Assembly (NCBI GenBank): GCA_016709385.1
Contig: JADJMW010000004.1
Coordinates: 1-64,000, forward strand
Reading direction: 5' to 3'
DNA: 64,000 nt
Source: Candidatus Rubrivivax defluviihabitans
GTDB taxonomy: Bacteria; Pseudomonadota; Gammaproteobacteria; Burkholderiales; Burkholderiaceae_C
Shown in pieces: positions 8,224-16,630 of this stretch. Numbering within the stretch: the first letter of the stretch is position 1; every line of letters begins with the position of its first letter. The notes under the pieces are model-generated. The model saw only the letters and a list, made by a program, of their open reading frames with translations. It did no database searches and was not told where the DNA came from. A program made the translations under genes and the position numbers.

Positions 8224-9825
8224 TCATGAGACCAGGTCGACCGAGGCTTCATCGGCTGACGTTCCGAGTGCGACGCGGAAGGTCCGTCCGACCAGGGCCG
8301 CGTAGTCGTTGAGCGGCAGGTCCTGCAACAGGCAGCGCAACATGCTGGCGGGATCCGGACAGCGCAGGGTGCGCACCAGCCGATCCAGCCGGCGCATGTC
8401 CTCGTCGCAGGCCGTGTCATCGAAGTGGTCGTATTCGCCGGTGTAGGCCGAGACCTGCTTGACCACGGCGCCGCCTCGACAACCAGCAGGGCAGAGGATC
8501 ACTTCGTCGTGGAACAGCGCGTCGTCGCTGATCGTCACGACATCGGTGCCGTGCCGGATCTCGAAGCGGTCGCACAGCCGGACCTTCTCGCAGATGAAGA
8601 TGCCGTCGAAACGCTCCTCGGCGCCGGGCTCGACTGCGACGACTTCGATGTCCTCGACATCGAGATCACGCAGCTCGCGTGTCACCCAGTGCTCGAAGCC
8701 GAGCAGGTAGGTGTGCACCAGGGTCAGCCCGGCCGCACGCGCATACATCAGCGTCGCGTGCGATTCGTCCTTCTGGTACGGGCTGAATGCCGCCAGCCGG
8801 GTCGTTCCGTTCTCGACTTCCTCGCGCGTCACATGGCTGTCCGGGCTCTGCAGGTATTGCTCCTGCTCGTCCGCCGTGGTCGGGTAGTCGACCACCACGG
8901 AACAGGCCTGGCGCGGCACCACCGGGACGTCGTCGAAGACCTCCAGCAGGTTCTGCCTCCGGGCGACCGCGTAGAAGCGCTCGACGAAATCGGCCGGCGG
9001 CAGCTTCTGCTTCCGGTCCTCGAGGACCGTCCGCCACTGCTGCCTGACCGCGCCGTCGATGCGCTTGCCTTGTTCCTCGGCGTCGATCAGTTCGGTGCGG
9101 TCCGGCATGCGGGCCATGAAGAGCGCGGAATCCAGGTGGATCACGTCGACCTTCTGATGCTCCCAGTGGAGATGCCGATCCGGACTGCCGATCAGCAGGC
9201 CCTGGAGGTACATCGCGCTTGCCGTTGCCGGCTCGCCGCCGTCGGTGCCCCAGAGATGCACCTGCCCGATGTCGGTGGCCGTGAATGGCATCGCCGCCAG
9301 GCTGTGCTGCCGGGCCTGCGACACCCCGTTGTAGACCACGGGAAGCGGAAACCCGCGCGTGATGCGGTCGATCAGCTGATCGAGTTGCGGCAGGTCCGCT
9401 CCTTCGAGCTCCACCGTGGTGAGGCCCGGGTCGGCATCGGGCGCTGGCTCGACATCGAGTTCGGCCTGGTCCAGGGCGTCGTCGCACTGGAAAGCCAGGC
9501 GCTGTCCGCGCGAGGTCACCGTGACGCGACTGGCGGCGTACAGGCACTTCGAGAAGCCGAGCCCGAAGGCGTGCTCGGTACGTATGGTGTCTTCGTCCCA
9601 GCCGCTCTCGTTGAAGGTCAGCAGCCGCTGGAAGTCCTCGATGCCGCAACCGTCGTCGATGACGGTCAGGCGCCTGGCCGTCGCGTCATGATCGATGCTC
9701 ACCTGCGTTGCGCCGGCGCGGCGTGCGTTCTGCAGCAGCTCCGAGACCAGCGTGAGCTTGTTGGTGAAGGCGAAGCGCCCGTTGCGCAGGGCGCCGCGCT
9801 CGTTGACTCTGACTTGCACTTTCAT
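8224..9825 (-). CDS. GHKL-type (HSP90-like) ATPase of unknown role
   Basis: This 533-residue protein has a GHKL ATP-binding fold at the N-terminus: N-box SELLQNARRAGA, G1-like VIDDGCGI, and G2-like AFGLGFSKCLYAASRV. The rest (about residues 200-533) I do not recognise; no histidine-kinase H-box or MutL motif is visible. Similar stand-alone GHKL proteins occur on ICEs and large plasmids. I chose ATG 9825 (MKVQVRVNE) because AAGGAG precedes it. A GC-rich leader with CCCCGAGGGG and CCCCGCTCGGGG-type palindromes lies just upstream. Confidence 0.75.
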   Translation of the reverse strand: MKVQVRVNERGALRNGRFAFTNKLTLVSELLQNARRAGATQVSIDHDATARRLTVIDDGCGIEDFQRLLTFNESGWDEDTIRTEHAFGLGFSKCLYAASRVTVTSRGQRLAFQCDDALDQAELDVEPAPDADPGLTTVELEGADLPQLDQLIDRITRGFPLPVVYNGVSQARQHSLAAMPFTATDIGQVHLWGTDGGEPATASAMYLQGLLIGSPDRHLHWEHQKVDVIHLDSALFMARMPDRTELIDAEEQGKRIDGAVRQQWRTVLEDRKQKLPPADFVERFYAVARRQNLLEVFDDVPVVPRQACSVVVDYPTTADEQEQYLQSPDSHVTREEVENGTTRLAAFSPYQKDESHATLMYARAAGLTLVHTYLLGFEHWVTRELRDLDVEDIEVVAVEPGAEERFDGIFICEKVRLCDRFEIRHGTDVVTISDDALFHDEVILCPAGCRGGAVVKQVSAYTGEYDHFDDTACDEDMRRLDRLVRTLRCPDPASMLRCLLQDLPLNDYAALVGRTFRVALGTSADEASVDLVS

Positions 9826-9948
9826 GAATCTCTCCTTGTGCAAGCGGGAGGGCACCCCGAGGGGTGACCCCCGCTCGGGGTGATGAAGGGCGTCCGGCTG
9901 CGCATGCATGGTTGTGACTTGCGATGTGGATGCCGGAAGCGGTAACGA

Positions 9949-10341
9949 TCAGCAGGCCGATGCCATGGCCGCCGTGCGATCCGACCCGGAGCGCCGCCCC
10001 GGGACGGGCGGCACGTTGGCGGGATCCTTGATCCGCCAGACCGGCGCGACGACGTGGCCGGACGGCACGCGCCTGCCGGTGTCCTCGAACAGGCCGGTGG
10101 CGAGCATCGGTGCGACGAGGACCTCGTTCTCGCTCCAGGTCTTGACGCAGAACTCGTCCTCGGCCACCGACGCACCGTAGGGCACGAGGTTGGTCGAGAA
10201 CGTGGCCAAGGGCTCGGACGGATCCTCGTCGTCGACGAGCTGGATGGCGATCGCGCCACCCGATGGGTAGCGCCCGACCAGGATGGCGGCGTCGCCGTAG
10301 GGGGTCGAGATGTGACCGATGCAATGCTGGGGTGCGCTCAT
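9949..10341 (-). CDS. Conserved element protein of unknown function (130 aa)
   Basis: Soluble, acidic-to-neutral 130-residue protein (MSAPQHCIGHISTPYGDAAIL...). I do not recognise a catalytic motif. ATG 10341 has a clear AGGAG about 8 nt upstream, and codon use resembles its neighbours. It lies between the GHKL gene and three further small genes on the same strand, probably as part of one transcription unit. The last 20 residues look low-complexity. Confidence 0.6.
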   Translation of the reverse strand: MSAPQHCIGHISTPYGDAAILVGRYPSGGAIAIQLVDDEDPSEPLATFSTNLVPYGASVAEDEFCVKTWSENEVLVAPMLATGLFEDTGRRVPSGHVVAPVWRIKDPANVPPVPGRRSGSDRTAAMASAC

Positions 10342-10448
10342 GGGCGACTCTCCTGAAAAGGGCTGTCCGACCTGCCGCTGCCGCGTGTGCTCGAATGCAC
10401 TTCCGCGGTCGTCGCCGGACCGGACAACCCGGGTTGCAGATGTGGCGC

Positions 10449-10760
10449 TCACTGCAGCGCCGTGGTGAAGAGCTGGCCGCGTGCCAGGGCATCGCCCAGG
10501 GCGTGCTGGACCAGCTCAGGTGCGGTCGCGCAGACTGGCGCCGCCGCTTGTTCGCCGCGGTCAACGCGGGCGATCTGGTAGCCGACGTGGTCGAGATGGA
10601 TGCGGAAAGTCGGCTGGTCGGCACCGGCGACGACGAACTCGCGGCCGGGGTTGCCGGTGATGATTTCGCTCTCCTTCACGAACCAGTCGAGGTCGTTCAG
10701 CGAGCGGACGGGCAGCAGGTCCCGGAGGGGCGCGCTGCGGATGGCTGTCTGTCGATCCAT
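10449..10760 (-). CDS. Hypothetical protein (103 aa)
   Basis: Small soluble protein starting MDRQTAIRSAPLRDLL. I chose ATG 10760 because GAGGAG lies about 6 nt upstream; upstream in-frame codons are poor. No known domain is seen. It starts 10 nt after the stop of the small membrane protein at 10771, so the two are probably co-translated from one mRNA. Confidence 0.55.
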   Translation of the reverse strand: MDRQTAIRSAPLRDLLPVRSLNDLDWFVKESEIITGNPGREFVVAGADQPTFRIHLDHVGYQIARVDRGEQAAAPVCATAPELVQHALGDALARGQLFTTALQ

Positions 10761-10770
10761 GGTGATCTCC

Positions 10771-11088
10771 TCATTCGTCGATGACGAAGCAGCGCAGGGA
10801 ACGGGAGGGCCATTCGGTGTGCCGGTGTCGATCTCCCTGCGATTCACGAAAGGACACCAGGCGGATGAGCGGCTCGCCGCGTCGATATCCCGGCTGCGGC
10901 GTTCCCGGACCCTCGGGTTCGGGTTGGCATCGCAGGTGCAGGAGTGGTTCGGCGGGTGCCGGCTGTTCGATGGCTCTGCCCTCGGAGGGCTCGCCGTCGT
11001 CCAGCGGCTGATCCAGCGCGCCGGCCAGCCCCCACAGAAGGAAGATGGCGACAAGCGCCCAGCCCGGACTGATGGGAGCCGGGTTCAT
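10771..11088 (-). CDS. Small single-span membrane protein (105 aa)
   Basis: Residues 8-25 (PGWALVAIFLLWGLAGAL) form a hydrophobic segment that could be a signal anchor; the rest is polar and proline-rich. No family is recognised. ATG 11088 overlaps the stop of the upstream gene as ATGA, which indicates translational coupling. A role in the envelope is only suggested by the membrane segment. Confidence 0.5.
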   Translation of the reverse strand: MNPAPISPGWALVAIFLLWGLAGALDQPLDDGEPSEGRAIEQPAPAEPLLHLRCQPEPEGPGTPQPGYRRGEPLIRLVSFRESQGDRHRHTEWPSRSLRCFVIDE

Positions 11089-11735
11089 GACGGAACCTGG
11101 CTCGGCAGGCCGGCGTCACATGCGGCGAACAGGTCGTCCTGCTGCGTCGCCTGGCGGGCCTTGATCTGCTCGTTGACCCACTGCGGGTTCCTGGCGAGCT
11201 GCTTGGCGACCCAGTCGGGCTGCGCCTTGATCAGCGCCTGGACCCAGTCGGGATAGCGCGCGATGGTGGCGTCGATCCACCTGCGCGAGTTGGTTCGCAG
11301 CCAGGCCCTGATCTCGTCGACCTGGATCAGGCCGAAGTAGGGCGTGGGCGACATCGGGCTGGTGCCGACGACGCGCAGGCAGTTCGCGAAAGAGAAGGGC
11401 CGACCGTCGAGGCTCGGGTCCGTGAGGGCCCAGGCCAGGGTGTCGAGCTTCTCCTCGAGCGGCGTCTCCGGGTCGGGGAGCCTGCGCAGTTCGAGGAGCA
11501 GGCGCCAGTGCAGGTGCACGACGTCCTCCTCGGTCCACTCGGGCGAGGCGTCTGCGTCGCCCGGGTCGTCCAGGTAGGCGCTGATCGCGCGCTGCGCCTG
11601 CGGCGGCATGTCCTGCAGCCGTACCGGGTCGGACGTGACTGCAGATGCCTCGGGATTCGCGAAGAACGCCTGCAACAGCGGATCGCGCGGGGGATGGTGA
11701 ATCGGATGGGGATGGGTCGCGCTCGTTGCGAGCAT
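11085..11735 (-). CDS. Conserved element protein of unknown function (216 aa)
   Basis: Soluble protein rich in tryptophan near the C-terminus, with repeated short pieces (RYPDWVQALIKAQPDW, then RNPQWVNEQIKARQ) that look like degenerate helical repeats. No catalytic motif is visible. It heads the small-gene operon (11735 to about 9949). Its leader holds a CCCCGCGGGG palindrome at 11790-11799 and the shared leader motif at 11874-11894. Confidence 0.6.
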   Translation of the reverse strand: MLATSATHPHPIHHPPRDPLLQAFFANPEASAVTSDPVRLQDMPPQAQRAISAYLDDPGDADASPEWTEEDVVHLHWRLLLELRRLPDPETPLEEKLDTLAWALTDPSLDGRPFSFANCLRVVGTSPMSPTPYFGLIQVDEIRAWLRTNSRRWIDATIARYPDWVQALIKAQPDWVAKQLARNPQWVNEQIKARQATQQDDLFAACDAGLPSQVPS

Positions 11736-12207
11736 GGCAGCCTCCGGTGCGGAAGCGGCGGCAATGCGCGGCCCATGCGGGGCGCAATGCCCCGCGGGGT
11801 GATGTGAAGTGCCGGTCGTGAACCGGCCGCCTGGACTGGCTTGATGGCGGCATGAGCCGCTGGATCGGTGTGCCAGCTACCGATCAGGGAAACCTTTCGG
11901 CGCGAACCAGCACGTGGTCACGCCTCGAAAGGTCGATCGGCAGGGAGGATGTGCCCCGTGGGGCGGCGCGGGCGGGCCCGCGCGTTTGGAAGGGCTTGCC
12001 GGGTTTGAGTGCGAGGCCAGCTATCGCACGGACGAAACAGTAATTCGGCCTTGGCGGGCTGTCAACAAGAAATGGCGGTGCATCGCTGCCACGCCCGCTG
12101 TCCCCCGGTTTCCGGGCCTGAAACGACGGGATTTCTGCTGGCGCGGGTTGGTGCTGGTGTGGAAGATCGAAACCATGTCACCACCCACACCCGCAGGGAG
12201 ACCCGGC
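11736..12207. other. Divergent intergenic region
   Basis: These 472 bases separate a minus-strand operon from the plus-strand gene at 12208. I see no gene. They contain the CCCCGCGGGG palindrome and the shared leader motif upstream of the minus-strand operon. The part nearer 12208 is more AT-rich and probably holds that gene's promoter, but I cannot place -10/-35 boxes with confidence. Confidence 0.5.
11874..11894 (-). repeat. Shared leader motif, copy 2
   Basis: On the minus strand this reads GGTTTCCC, 5 nt, GGTAGCTG. It is about 140 nt before the 216-aa gene start. Confidence 0.4.
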
Positions 12208-12978
12208 ATGAGCAAGATCCAACTGGCGGTGATGGACACGGGTGAGGCGAACCGCCGCATCCTGAACAAGGACGAGTACCGGGCGGACTTCAGGCGTGTC
12301 GAGGCAGCGTCGCTGAAGCGCAAGACGCGGCTCGCCAGTGCCGAGGGCAAGCGCACCTTCGCCCGTTGCTTCTACAGCTTCCAGGCGAGTCTGTACTTCG
12401 TGTCGGCGCTGGGCCGGACCAAGGTGCCGCACGAGTACGTCGAGCAGATTGAGCAGGCTGTCCGCAACAAGATGGACGAGGGCACCAAGGAACTCAACCA
12501 GGCCATCGATGGCGCCGAACTGCTCTTCAAGAACCACAGCATCGAGACGGTGGCGACCTATGACACGGTGCCGCTGGAAGTCGAAGTGGGCATCACGTCA
12601 GCCCTCGGACGTCGCTACTTCGAGCTGATCCACAAGCTGGACCAGCTGATGCCGCTGCTGCAGACCCTCGAGATCGAGGAGGTGATCACCGAGAAGCAGG
12701 TCGAGCAACAGCGCTCGAGGTTCAAGCGGATCGTCCTCGCGATGTCCTCGATGATGCGCAACTTTGCGATGGGCTGCCGAAGGCGGATGAACGAGGCCGA
12801 TAGCAAGAAGGACGAGGCGGAGGCCAAGCGGGCCAAGACCGGTACTGCAAGGACTGCAACTGCCGAAGACGTCACGCTGGTCGAGGAATCACAGGCATCA
12901 ATTCCGTCGATCGAACTTGAACAATCTGCGCAAGGGCAGGCGACGCCCGAGCAAACCGCAGCAGAAGTCACGACCTGA
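12208..12978 (+). CDS. DUF1845-like (AcaB-type) element protein
   Basis: This 256-residue protein is highly helical and charged: MSKIQLAVMDTGEANRRILN, then FYSFQASLYFVSALGR and a coiled-coil-like segment EVITEKQVEQQRSRFKRIV. The pattern fits DUF1845 proteins found on ICEs and IncC plasmids, where the AcaB member is a transcriptional activator of transfer genes. The match is by memory of the family and is not certain. I chose ATG 12208 because GGGAG precedes it by 8 nt. The C-terminal 55 residues are low-complexity (Glu/Ala/Thr-rich). It is the only sizeable plus-strand gene in the left half of the element. Confidence 0.55.
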   Translation: MSKIQLAVMDTGEANRRILNKDEYRADFRRVEAASLKRKTRLASAEGKRTFARCFYSFQASLYFVSALGRTKVPHEYVEQIEQAVRNKMDEGTKELNQAIDGAELLFKNHSIETVATYDTVPLEVEVGITSALGRRYFELIHKLDQLMPLLQTLEIEEVITEKQVEQQRSRFKRIVLAMSSMMRNFAMGCRRRMNEADSKKDEAEAKRAKTGTARTATAEDVTLVEESQASIPSIELEQSAQGQATPEQTAAEVTT

Positions 12979-13126
12979 TCTCATCGAGCAGCTTGGTGCC
13001 AGCCCACAAGCATGTGGCCAGCGCTTCGGCCCGTGCGCTTGATGCGCGCCGCTCGTCGCAGAAGCCGAGCCGAGCCGATGCGAAGCGCCTGGCATCGGGC
13101 CAGATGGACCTGCTTCGGCTTGCAGC

Positions 13127-14203
13127 CTATTGCTTCTGTAGATCGAGCGCTGCCGTGTACTCCGCCGCGAAGTCGGCGCCGGTGTCCATCGTCGGATCGA
13201 TCTGCCGGAATGCCGTGTACATGATGGCCAGCAGGTGCAGGCCCGAGAAGCTGCCGGGCAGCGCCTTCAACGTGTACTTGTCGGTCGGGTCGTTGATGTC
13301 CAGGCCGTTGCGTCCGAGCATGGCGATTTCCAGCGCAATGGTCCGGCACTGCTGCGGGCCAAGCTGTTTGAAGGTCTGCAGCGCGCTCGAGATGTACATC
13401 ATCACGTCCGGCCGGAAGCCGCCCACCGCGCTGGACTTCAGCCGCCTGTGCGCGAAGGCCGTGCGGGCCTTCTCGGCCTGCTCGGCCATCGGCGAGTTCG
13501 GGTGCTCTTCAATGAAGCGAAGGTAGAGGCCGTCTGCTTCCTCATCGGCCTCGCGTGTGCCCAGTTGCTCCAAGGCGGTGGCCAGGCCGAAGATCGCCTG
13601 AGGATCGTCCGGCATCAGGTCCAGGGCACGGCGCAGATGCTTCACCGCCTCGTCGATGCGTTTGAAGCCGATCAGCAGGCCGCCCAGGTTGCGGCGCGTG
13701 TAGCCATCGTCGGGATTGGCTTCGACCGCCTTCTCGAAGGCTGCGAGCGCTTGTTCCGGTTTGCGCATGCGGTGATACGCCGTACCGATGCCGACCCAGG
13801 CATGGGCGTGGCCGGGGTCCAGTTGCACGGCACGCTTCAGCCGGATGATGGCCTCGTCGTACTGGCACAGCTCGCTGTACGCAATGCCCAGGTTGTAGAG
13901 CACCTCGGCATTGGCCGGCGCCGACTTGGTCAGGCTCTCGAGATAGGGCACGGCCTCGGCAATCTTGCCGGCCTTCAGCATGGGCATCACGAAGTCCAGC
14001 GCCGACGCTTCCGCCGGAAACGCCATGACGGTGATCTCCTGGTTGTCCACCGTGACTATCGCCGTCTGGCCCTGCGCCGCGTACTCGGCGGCGAAGTGCA
14101 TCATCACGGCGGTCTTGAACGCGTCGGTTCCCACCTGGCGCGCATCGGCCGGCAGCAAGTTGGTGTCGAAGCGGTGCAGCGGGATCGTGAATTCGGTCGC
14201 CAT
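13127..14203 (-). CDS. Tetratricopeptide-repeat protein
   Basis: This 358-residue soluble protein has about four TPR units in the middle (residues about 95-230), for example AEVLYNLGIAYSELCQYDEAIIRLKRAV and AHAWVGIGTAYHRMRKPEQALAAFEKAV, each with the usual W/LG/Y/A/P spacing. The first 90 and last 100 residues are not recognised. ATG 14203 lies 5 nt after the stop of the 252-aa gene at 14209, so they form an operon. TPRs mediate protein binding; the partner may be the upstream product. It is unlike its neighbours and is probably accessory cargo. Confidence 0.75.
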   Translation of the reverse strand: MATEFTIPLHRFDTNLLPADARQVGTDAFKTAVMMHFAAEYAAQGQTAIVTVDNQEITVMAFPAEASALDFVMPMLKAGKIAEAVPYLESLTKSAPANAEVLYNLGIAYSELCQYDEAIIRLKRAVQLDPGHAHAWVGIGTAYHRMRKPEQALAAFEKAVEANPDDGYTRRNLGGLLIGFKRIDEAVKHLRRALDLMPDDPQAIFGLATALEQLGTREADEEADGLYLRFIEEHPNSPMAEQAEKARTAFAHRRLKSSAVGGFRPDVMMYISSALQTFKQLGPQQCRTIALEIAMLGRNGLDINDPTDKYTLKALPGSFSGLHLLAIMYTAFRQIDPTMDTGADFAAEYTAALDLQKQ

Positions 14204-14208
14204 GGGGC

Positions 14209-14967
14209 TCAGGGCTTGTAAGGGATCCAGGCGTACCAGCCTGTCATGCCGATGGCCGCCGCCCAGGCGTCCACCAGCTCTCGGTCGTGTGCGGCACCCG
14301 GCGGCACCTTGTCGAGGATGGCCAGGAGCTCGGCGCCGAGGTCCAGCACGCCGGCAGCCCGGTACGGTATCGCATAGGCCGTCTTGCCCAGCAGCCGGTC
14401 GGCGAACAGCGCGTACGCCGCCACCGGGCCCAGCAGCGGCACCGGGATCGACATCTTCCCCATGCGCTTGGATAGCAGCCGCACGTTCTCTTGCTGCAGC
14501 GAGTCCATGCCGGCGGCCTGCAGTACACGCAGCTCGGGATGCTCGTCCGCCAGCCACTGGTCGATGCGCATGCCGATGGCATACGACCGAAGGTTCAGCA
14601 TGGCCCAATGCGCCGTCATCTCGGCGAACTGCGTCAGTGTCGACCGGGCGTCGTCGGACTGAGGCTGTCCGGTGGCCAGAAGCTCCTCCACCTGGCCGGG
14701 CGCGATGCCGGTGCCAGCGAAATCGAAGCGCTCGGACGGCGGCAGTTCCAACAGGCGCAGCAGGTAGCCAGCCTGGTAGGCCACCCAGTAGTCCAGCGGC
14801 TCGTTCGTCGGCCGGTAGCGCAGCACGTGGGACGCGGCCCCGTTTCTGGCCAGCTGCAGGGTGGCGCGCAGCGTCAGAGCGCCGTCGGGCTTGAACTCGA
14901 CGGGCCGGCCACTCAGGGCCTCGATGCGCTGCAGGATGCCCAGCGTCTCTGGGCGAAGGTTTTTCAT
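14209..14967 (-). CDS. Hypothetical protein, possibly a degenerate metallopeptidase-like fold (252 aa)
   Basis: Begins MKNLRPETLGILQRIEALSG. No family is recognised with confidence. The segment DYWVAYQAGYLLRLLELPP has the spacing of a zinc-peptidase HEAGH helix, but the metal ligands are replaced by Y and Q, so it would be inactive; this is a weak reading. No signal peptide is seen. It is co-directional with the TPR gene 5 nt downstream and starts about 100 nt from a divergent small gene at 15067. Confidence 0.45.
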   Translation of the reverse strand: MKNLRPETLGILQRIEALSGRPVEFKPDGALTLRATLQLARNGAASHVLRYRPTNEPLDYWVAYQAGYLLRLLELPPSERFDFAGTGIAPGQVEELLATGQPQSDDARSTLTQFAEMTAHWAMLNLRSYAIGMRIDQWLADEHPELRVLQAAGMDSLQQENVRLLSKRMGKMSIPVPLLGPVAAYALFADRLLGKTAYAIPYRAAGVLDLGAELLAILDKVPPGAAHDRELVDAWAAAIGMTGWYAWIPYKP

Positions 14968-15066
14968 GAGGCGATTATCGGTGGCGTGCGTGGACGCCCT
15001 GGCCGCGGACGCGCGTCACTCGACAATGGCGACATCGTGGAACGGCACCGCAGGCGGAGCGTGATC

Positions 15067-15309
15067 ATGGCAAGTGCCCCCGGCTCGAAGCTGCAGTTCG
15101 AAGAGGCCTACCCCAAGGACTGGGATGTGTTTAATGCCTGGCTGTCGGGCCCGACTGCCGTGACACGCACGGACGCAGCGCGTGGTCTGCAGCGAGCCCG
15201 GCGCCGCGGGCTGGTGTTCATCGAAGGCCCGCACAGCTACCGCCTGGTTGGCCTGAACACGGTGCTTCTGCGCCCGATCCAGCACAAGGCTGGATCTTCA
15301 GGAGCCTGA
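15067..15309 (+). CDS. Hypothetical small protein (80 aa)
   Basis: Begins MASAPGSKLQFEEAYPKDWDVFNAWL. The composition is protein-like, with aromatic residues spread evenly and a basic middle (GLQRARRRGLVF) that could be a winged-helix-like fragment. No family is recognised. It is on the opposite strand to both neighbours. The start has only weak ribosome-binding support, so the gene is uncertain. Confidence 0.4.
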   Translation: MASAPGSKLQFEEAYPKDWDVFNAWLSGPTAVTRTDAARGLQRARRRGLVFIEGPHSYRLVGLNTVLLRPIQHKAGSSGA

Positions 15310-15337
15310 ATCGAGGGACTGGCCGGCCTGCGGCGTG

Positions 15338-15841
15338 TCAGGCCATGCCTGCCTGCTGGAGAACCTCGACGAGACCGTTGCTCATCTTCTCCAGCTCATC
15401 CTCGGGGAAGCCGAACCGGTCAAAGACGATGTTCATGCCGCCGAAGCCGCGCGCCAGGGCGCTCGCCACCAGGTCGGCGTCCATTTCGACTGCGCCGCGG
15501 CCCAGGAACCGGCAGCCGGCCACGCAGGACAGCAGCAGCTTGATGCTGTCGTCCACCTGGTTGAAGAAGAAGGCCCAGTACGGCCACTCGGCTTCCAGGC
15601 CGCGGAGCAGAGCACGTACCTCGGGGATGTCGACCAGCTCGCGCGGGTCGTTGTTGTAGCCGTCCACCACGAGGGTCATCTGTCCGCGGTAGCGCCAGGC
15701 ATCCTCTCGGGTGGCCAGGAAGACCTTCAGCCGCGACAAGACGGAGGCCAGGTCGGCGGCTTCAACCTCTCGCCGCGAGATCATCAGGACGACAGGCTCG
15801 CTGACGCCGGGGCGCAGGTCAATCCGAGGGCGCTGCGTCAT
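15338..15841 (-). CDS. Hypothetical protein, possibly CRR6-domain-like (167 aa)
   Basis: Soluble 167-residue protein. The segment MTLVVDGYNNDPRELVDIPEVRALLRGLEAEWPYWAFFF recalls small bacterial proteins annotated as 'chlororespiratory reduction 6 domain'. That similarity is from memory and unverified, and no activity is known for the bacterial members. It lies 61 nt after the brxA-like stop on the same strand, so it may be read through from the BREX operon, or belong to the separate small block 13127-15841. Confidence 0.5.
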   Translation of the reverse strand: MTQRPRIDLRPGVSEPVVLMISRREVEAADLASVLSRLKVFLATREDAWRYRGQMTLVVDGYNNDPRELVDIPEVRALLRGLEAEWPYWAFFFNQVDDSIKLLLSCVAGCRFLGRGAVEMDADLVASALARGFGGMNIVFDRFGFPEDELEKMSNGLVEVLQQAGMA

Positions 15842-15902
15842 GTTGAGGGGCTCTCTGGCTTCGGCAAGCAGCGCGCAGGCGCGTCGAGGCTGCGACGTTC
15901 CG

Positions 15903-16625
15903 TCAGACTGCGCTCGCCAGCGCGACTGACTGATGTCCTGCCCCTTCGGACCGCAACTCGAGCATCGGACTGTTCGAGGCCACGTATCCCAGGGGGCGGT
16001 CCAACACGAACGGGAAGATCACGGCCATGGCGGGCAGGCTCGCCACCGATACCGCTTTACCGCTGTACCGCAAGGCGGCTTCAATGAGCCAGGCAACGGC
16101 ACGATCGTCCTGAACCGTGGTCGGCGTCCGGCGGATCAGGCGCTTGCCCTTTTCCGCGCGCTCGATCGCTCCCCAACTGGCCTGAGACTGCAGGACCATA
16201 TTGGTCATGCGGTAGGTGCCCTCGCGCTCGCCGTAGGTCTCGCTCATGCGCCGGTGAACCTCAGCGGCAGCGCAGTCGCCTTGCAGTGCCGACAGCCGGC
16301 CGACCAGTTCAGCCACCTTGCCAAAGAACGGATAGCTGGCGATGGCCATACCCCAGCTCAGCGCTGCCACGGACACATCGGAGGCGGACTCGTGGATCTC
16401 CAAACCGCGGGCTGCCAATGCCGCCAACTCGGGCCGGGGCTCCAGCCAAAGTCGATTCAGCACGGTGCGGGTCTTCTTCCTGGCCGCAAGACTGAGCCCC
16501 GCTGCTTCGAGCATCGCGCTCAGTTCGTCCACGCTGCTCCGTCCGGCGCGAACTTCCAGCGCCGCCGTCACCCAATCAAGATGGATGAAGCGGTCGAAGC
16601 CGATCTGAGGGACGGTAGAAGACAT
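15903..16625 (-). CDS. brxA: BrxA-type BREX protein
   Basis: This 240-residue helical protein is the last gene of the BREX run. In BREX type 3 the final gene after pglZ is brxA, a small DNA-binding all-helical protein. Position, size and helix-rich sequence (SSVDELSAMLEAAGLSLAARKKTRTVLNRLW) fit, but I assign it mostly by context. ATG 16625 lies 5 nt after the pglZ stop, indicating one operon. It has no catalytic motif. Confidence 0.6.
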   Translation of the reverse strand: MSSTVPQIGFDRFIHLDWVTAALEVRAGRSSVDELSAMLEAAGLSLAARKKTRTVLNRLWLEPRPELAALAARGLEIHESASDVSVAALSWGMAIASYPFFGKVAELVGRLSALQGDCAAAEVHRRMSETYGEREGTYRMTNMVLQSQASWGAIERAEKGKRLIRRTPTTVQDDRAVAWLIEAALRYSGKAVSVASLPAMAVIFPFVLDRPLGYVASNSPMLELRSEGAGHQSVALASAV

Positions 16626-16630
16626 TGAAC

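Noticed and set aside
11914..12207. N-terminal extension of the DUF1845-like gene
   Set aside because: A good Shine-Dalgarno and a natural N-terminus are at ATG 12208; upstream codons look noncoding.
13127..14608. Extension of the TPR protein upstream to 14608
   Set aside because: It would overlap most of the 252-aa gene in another frame; ATG 14203 gives a natural start right after that gene.
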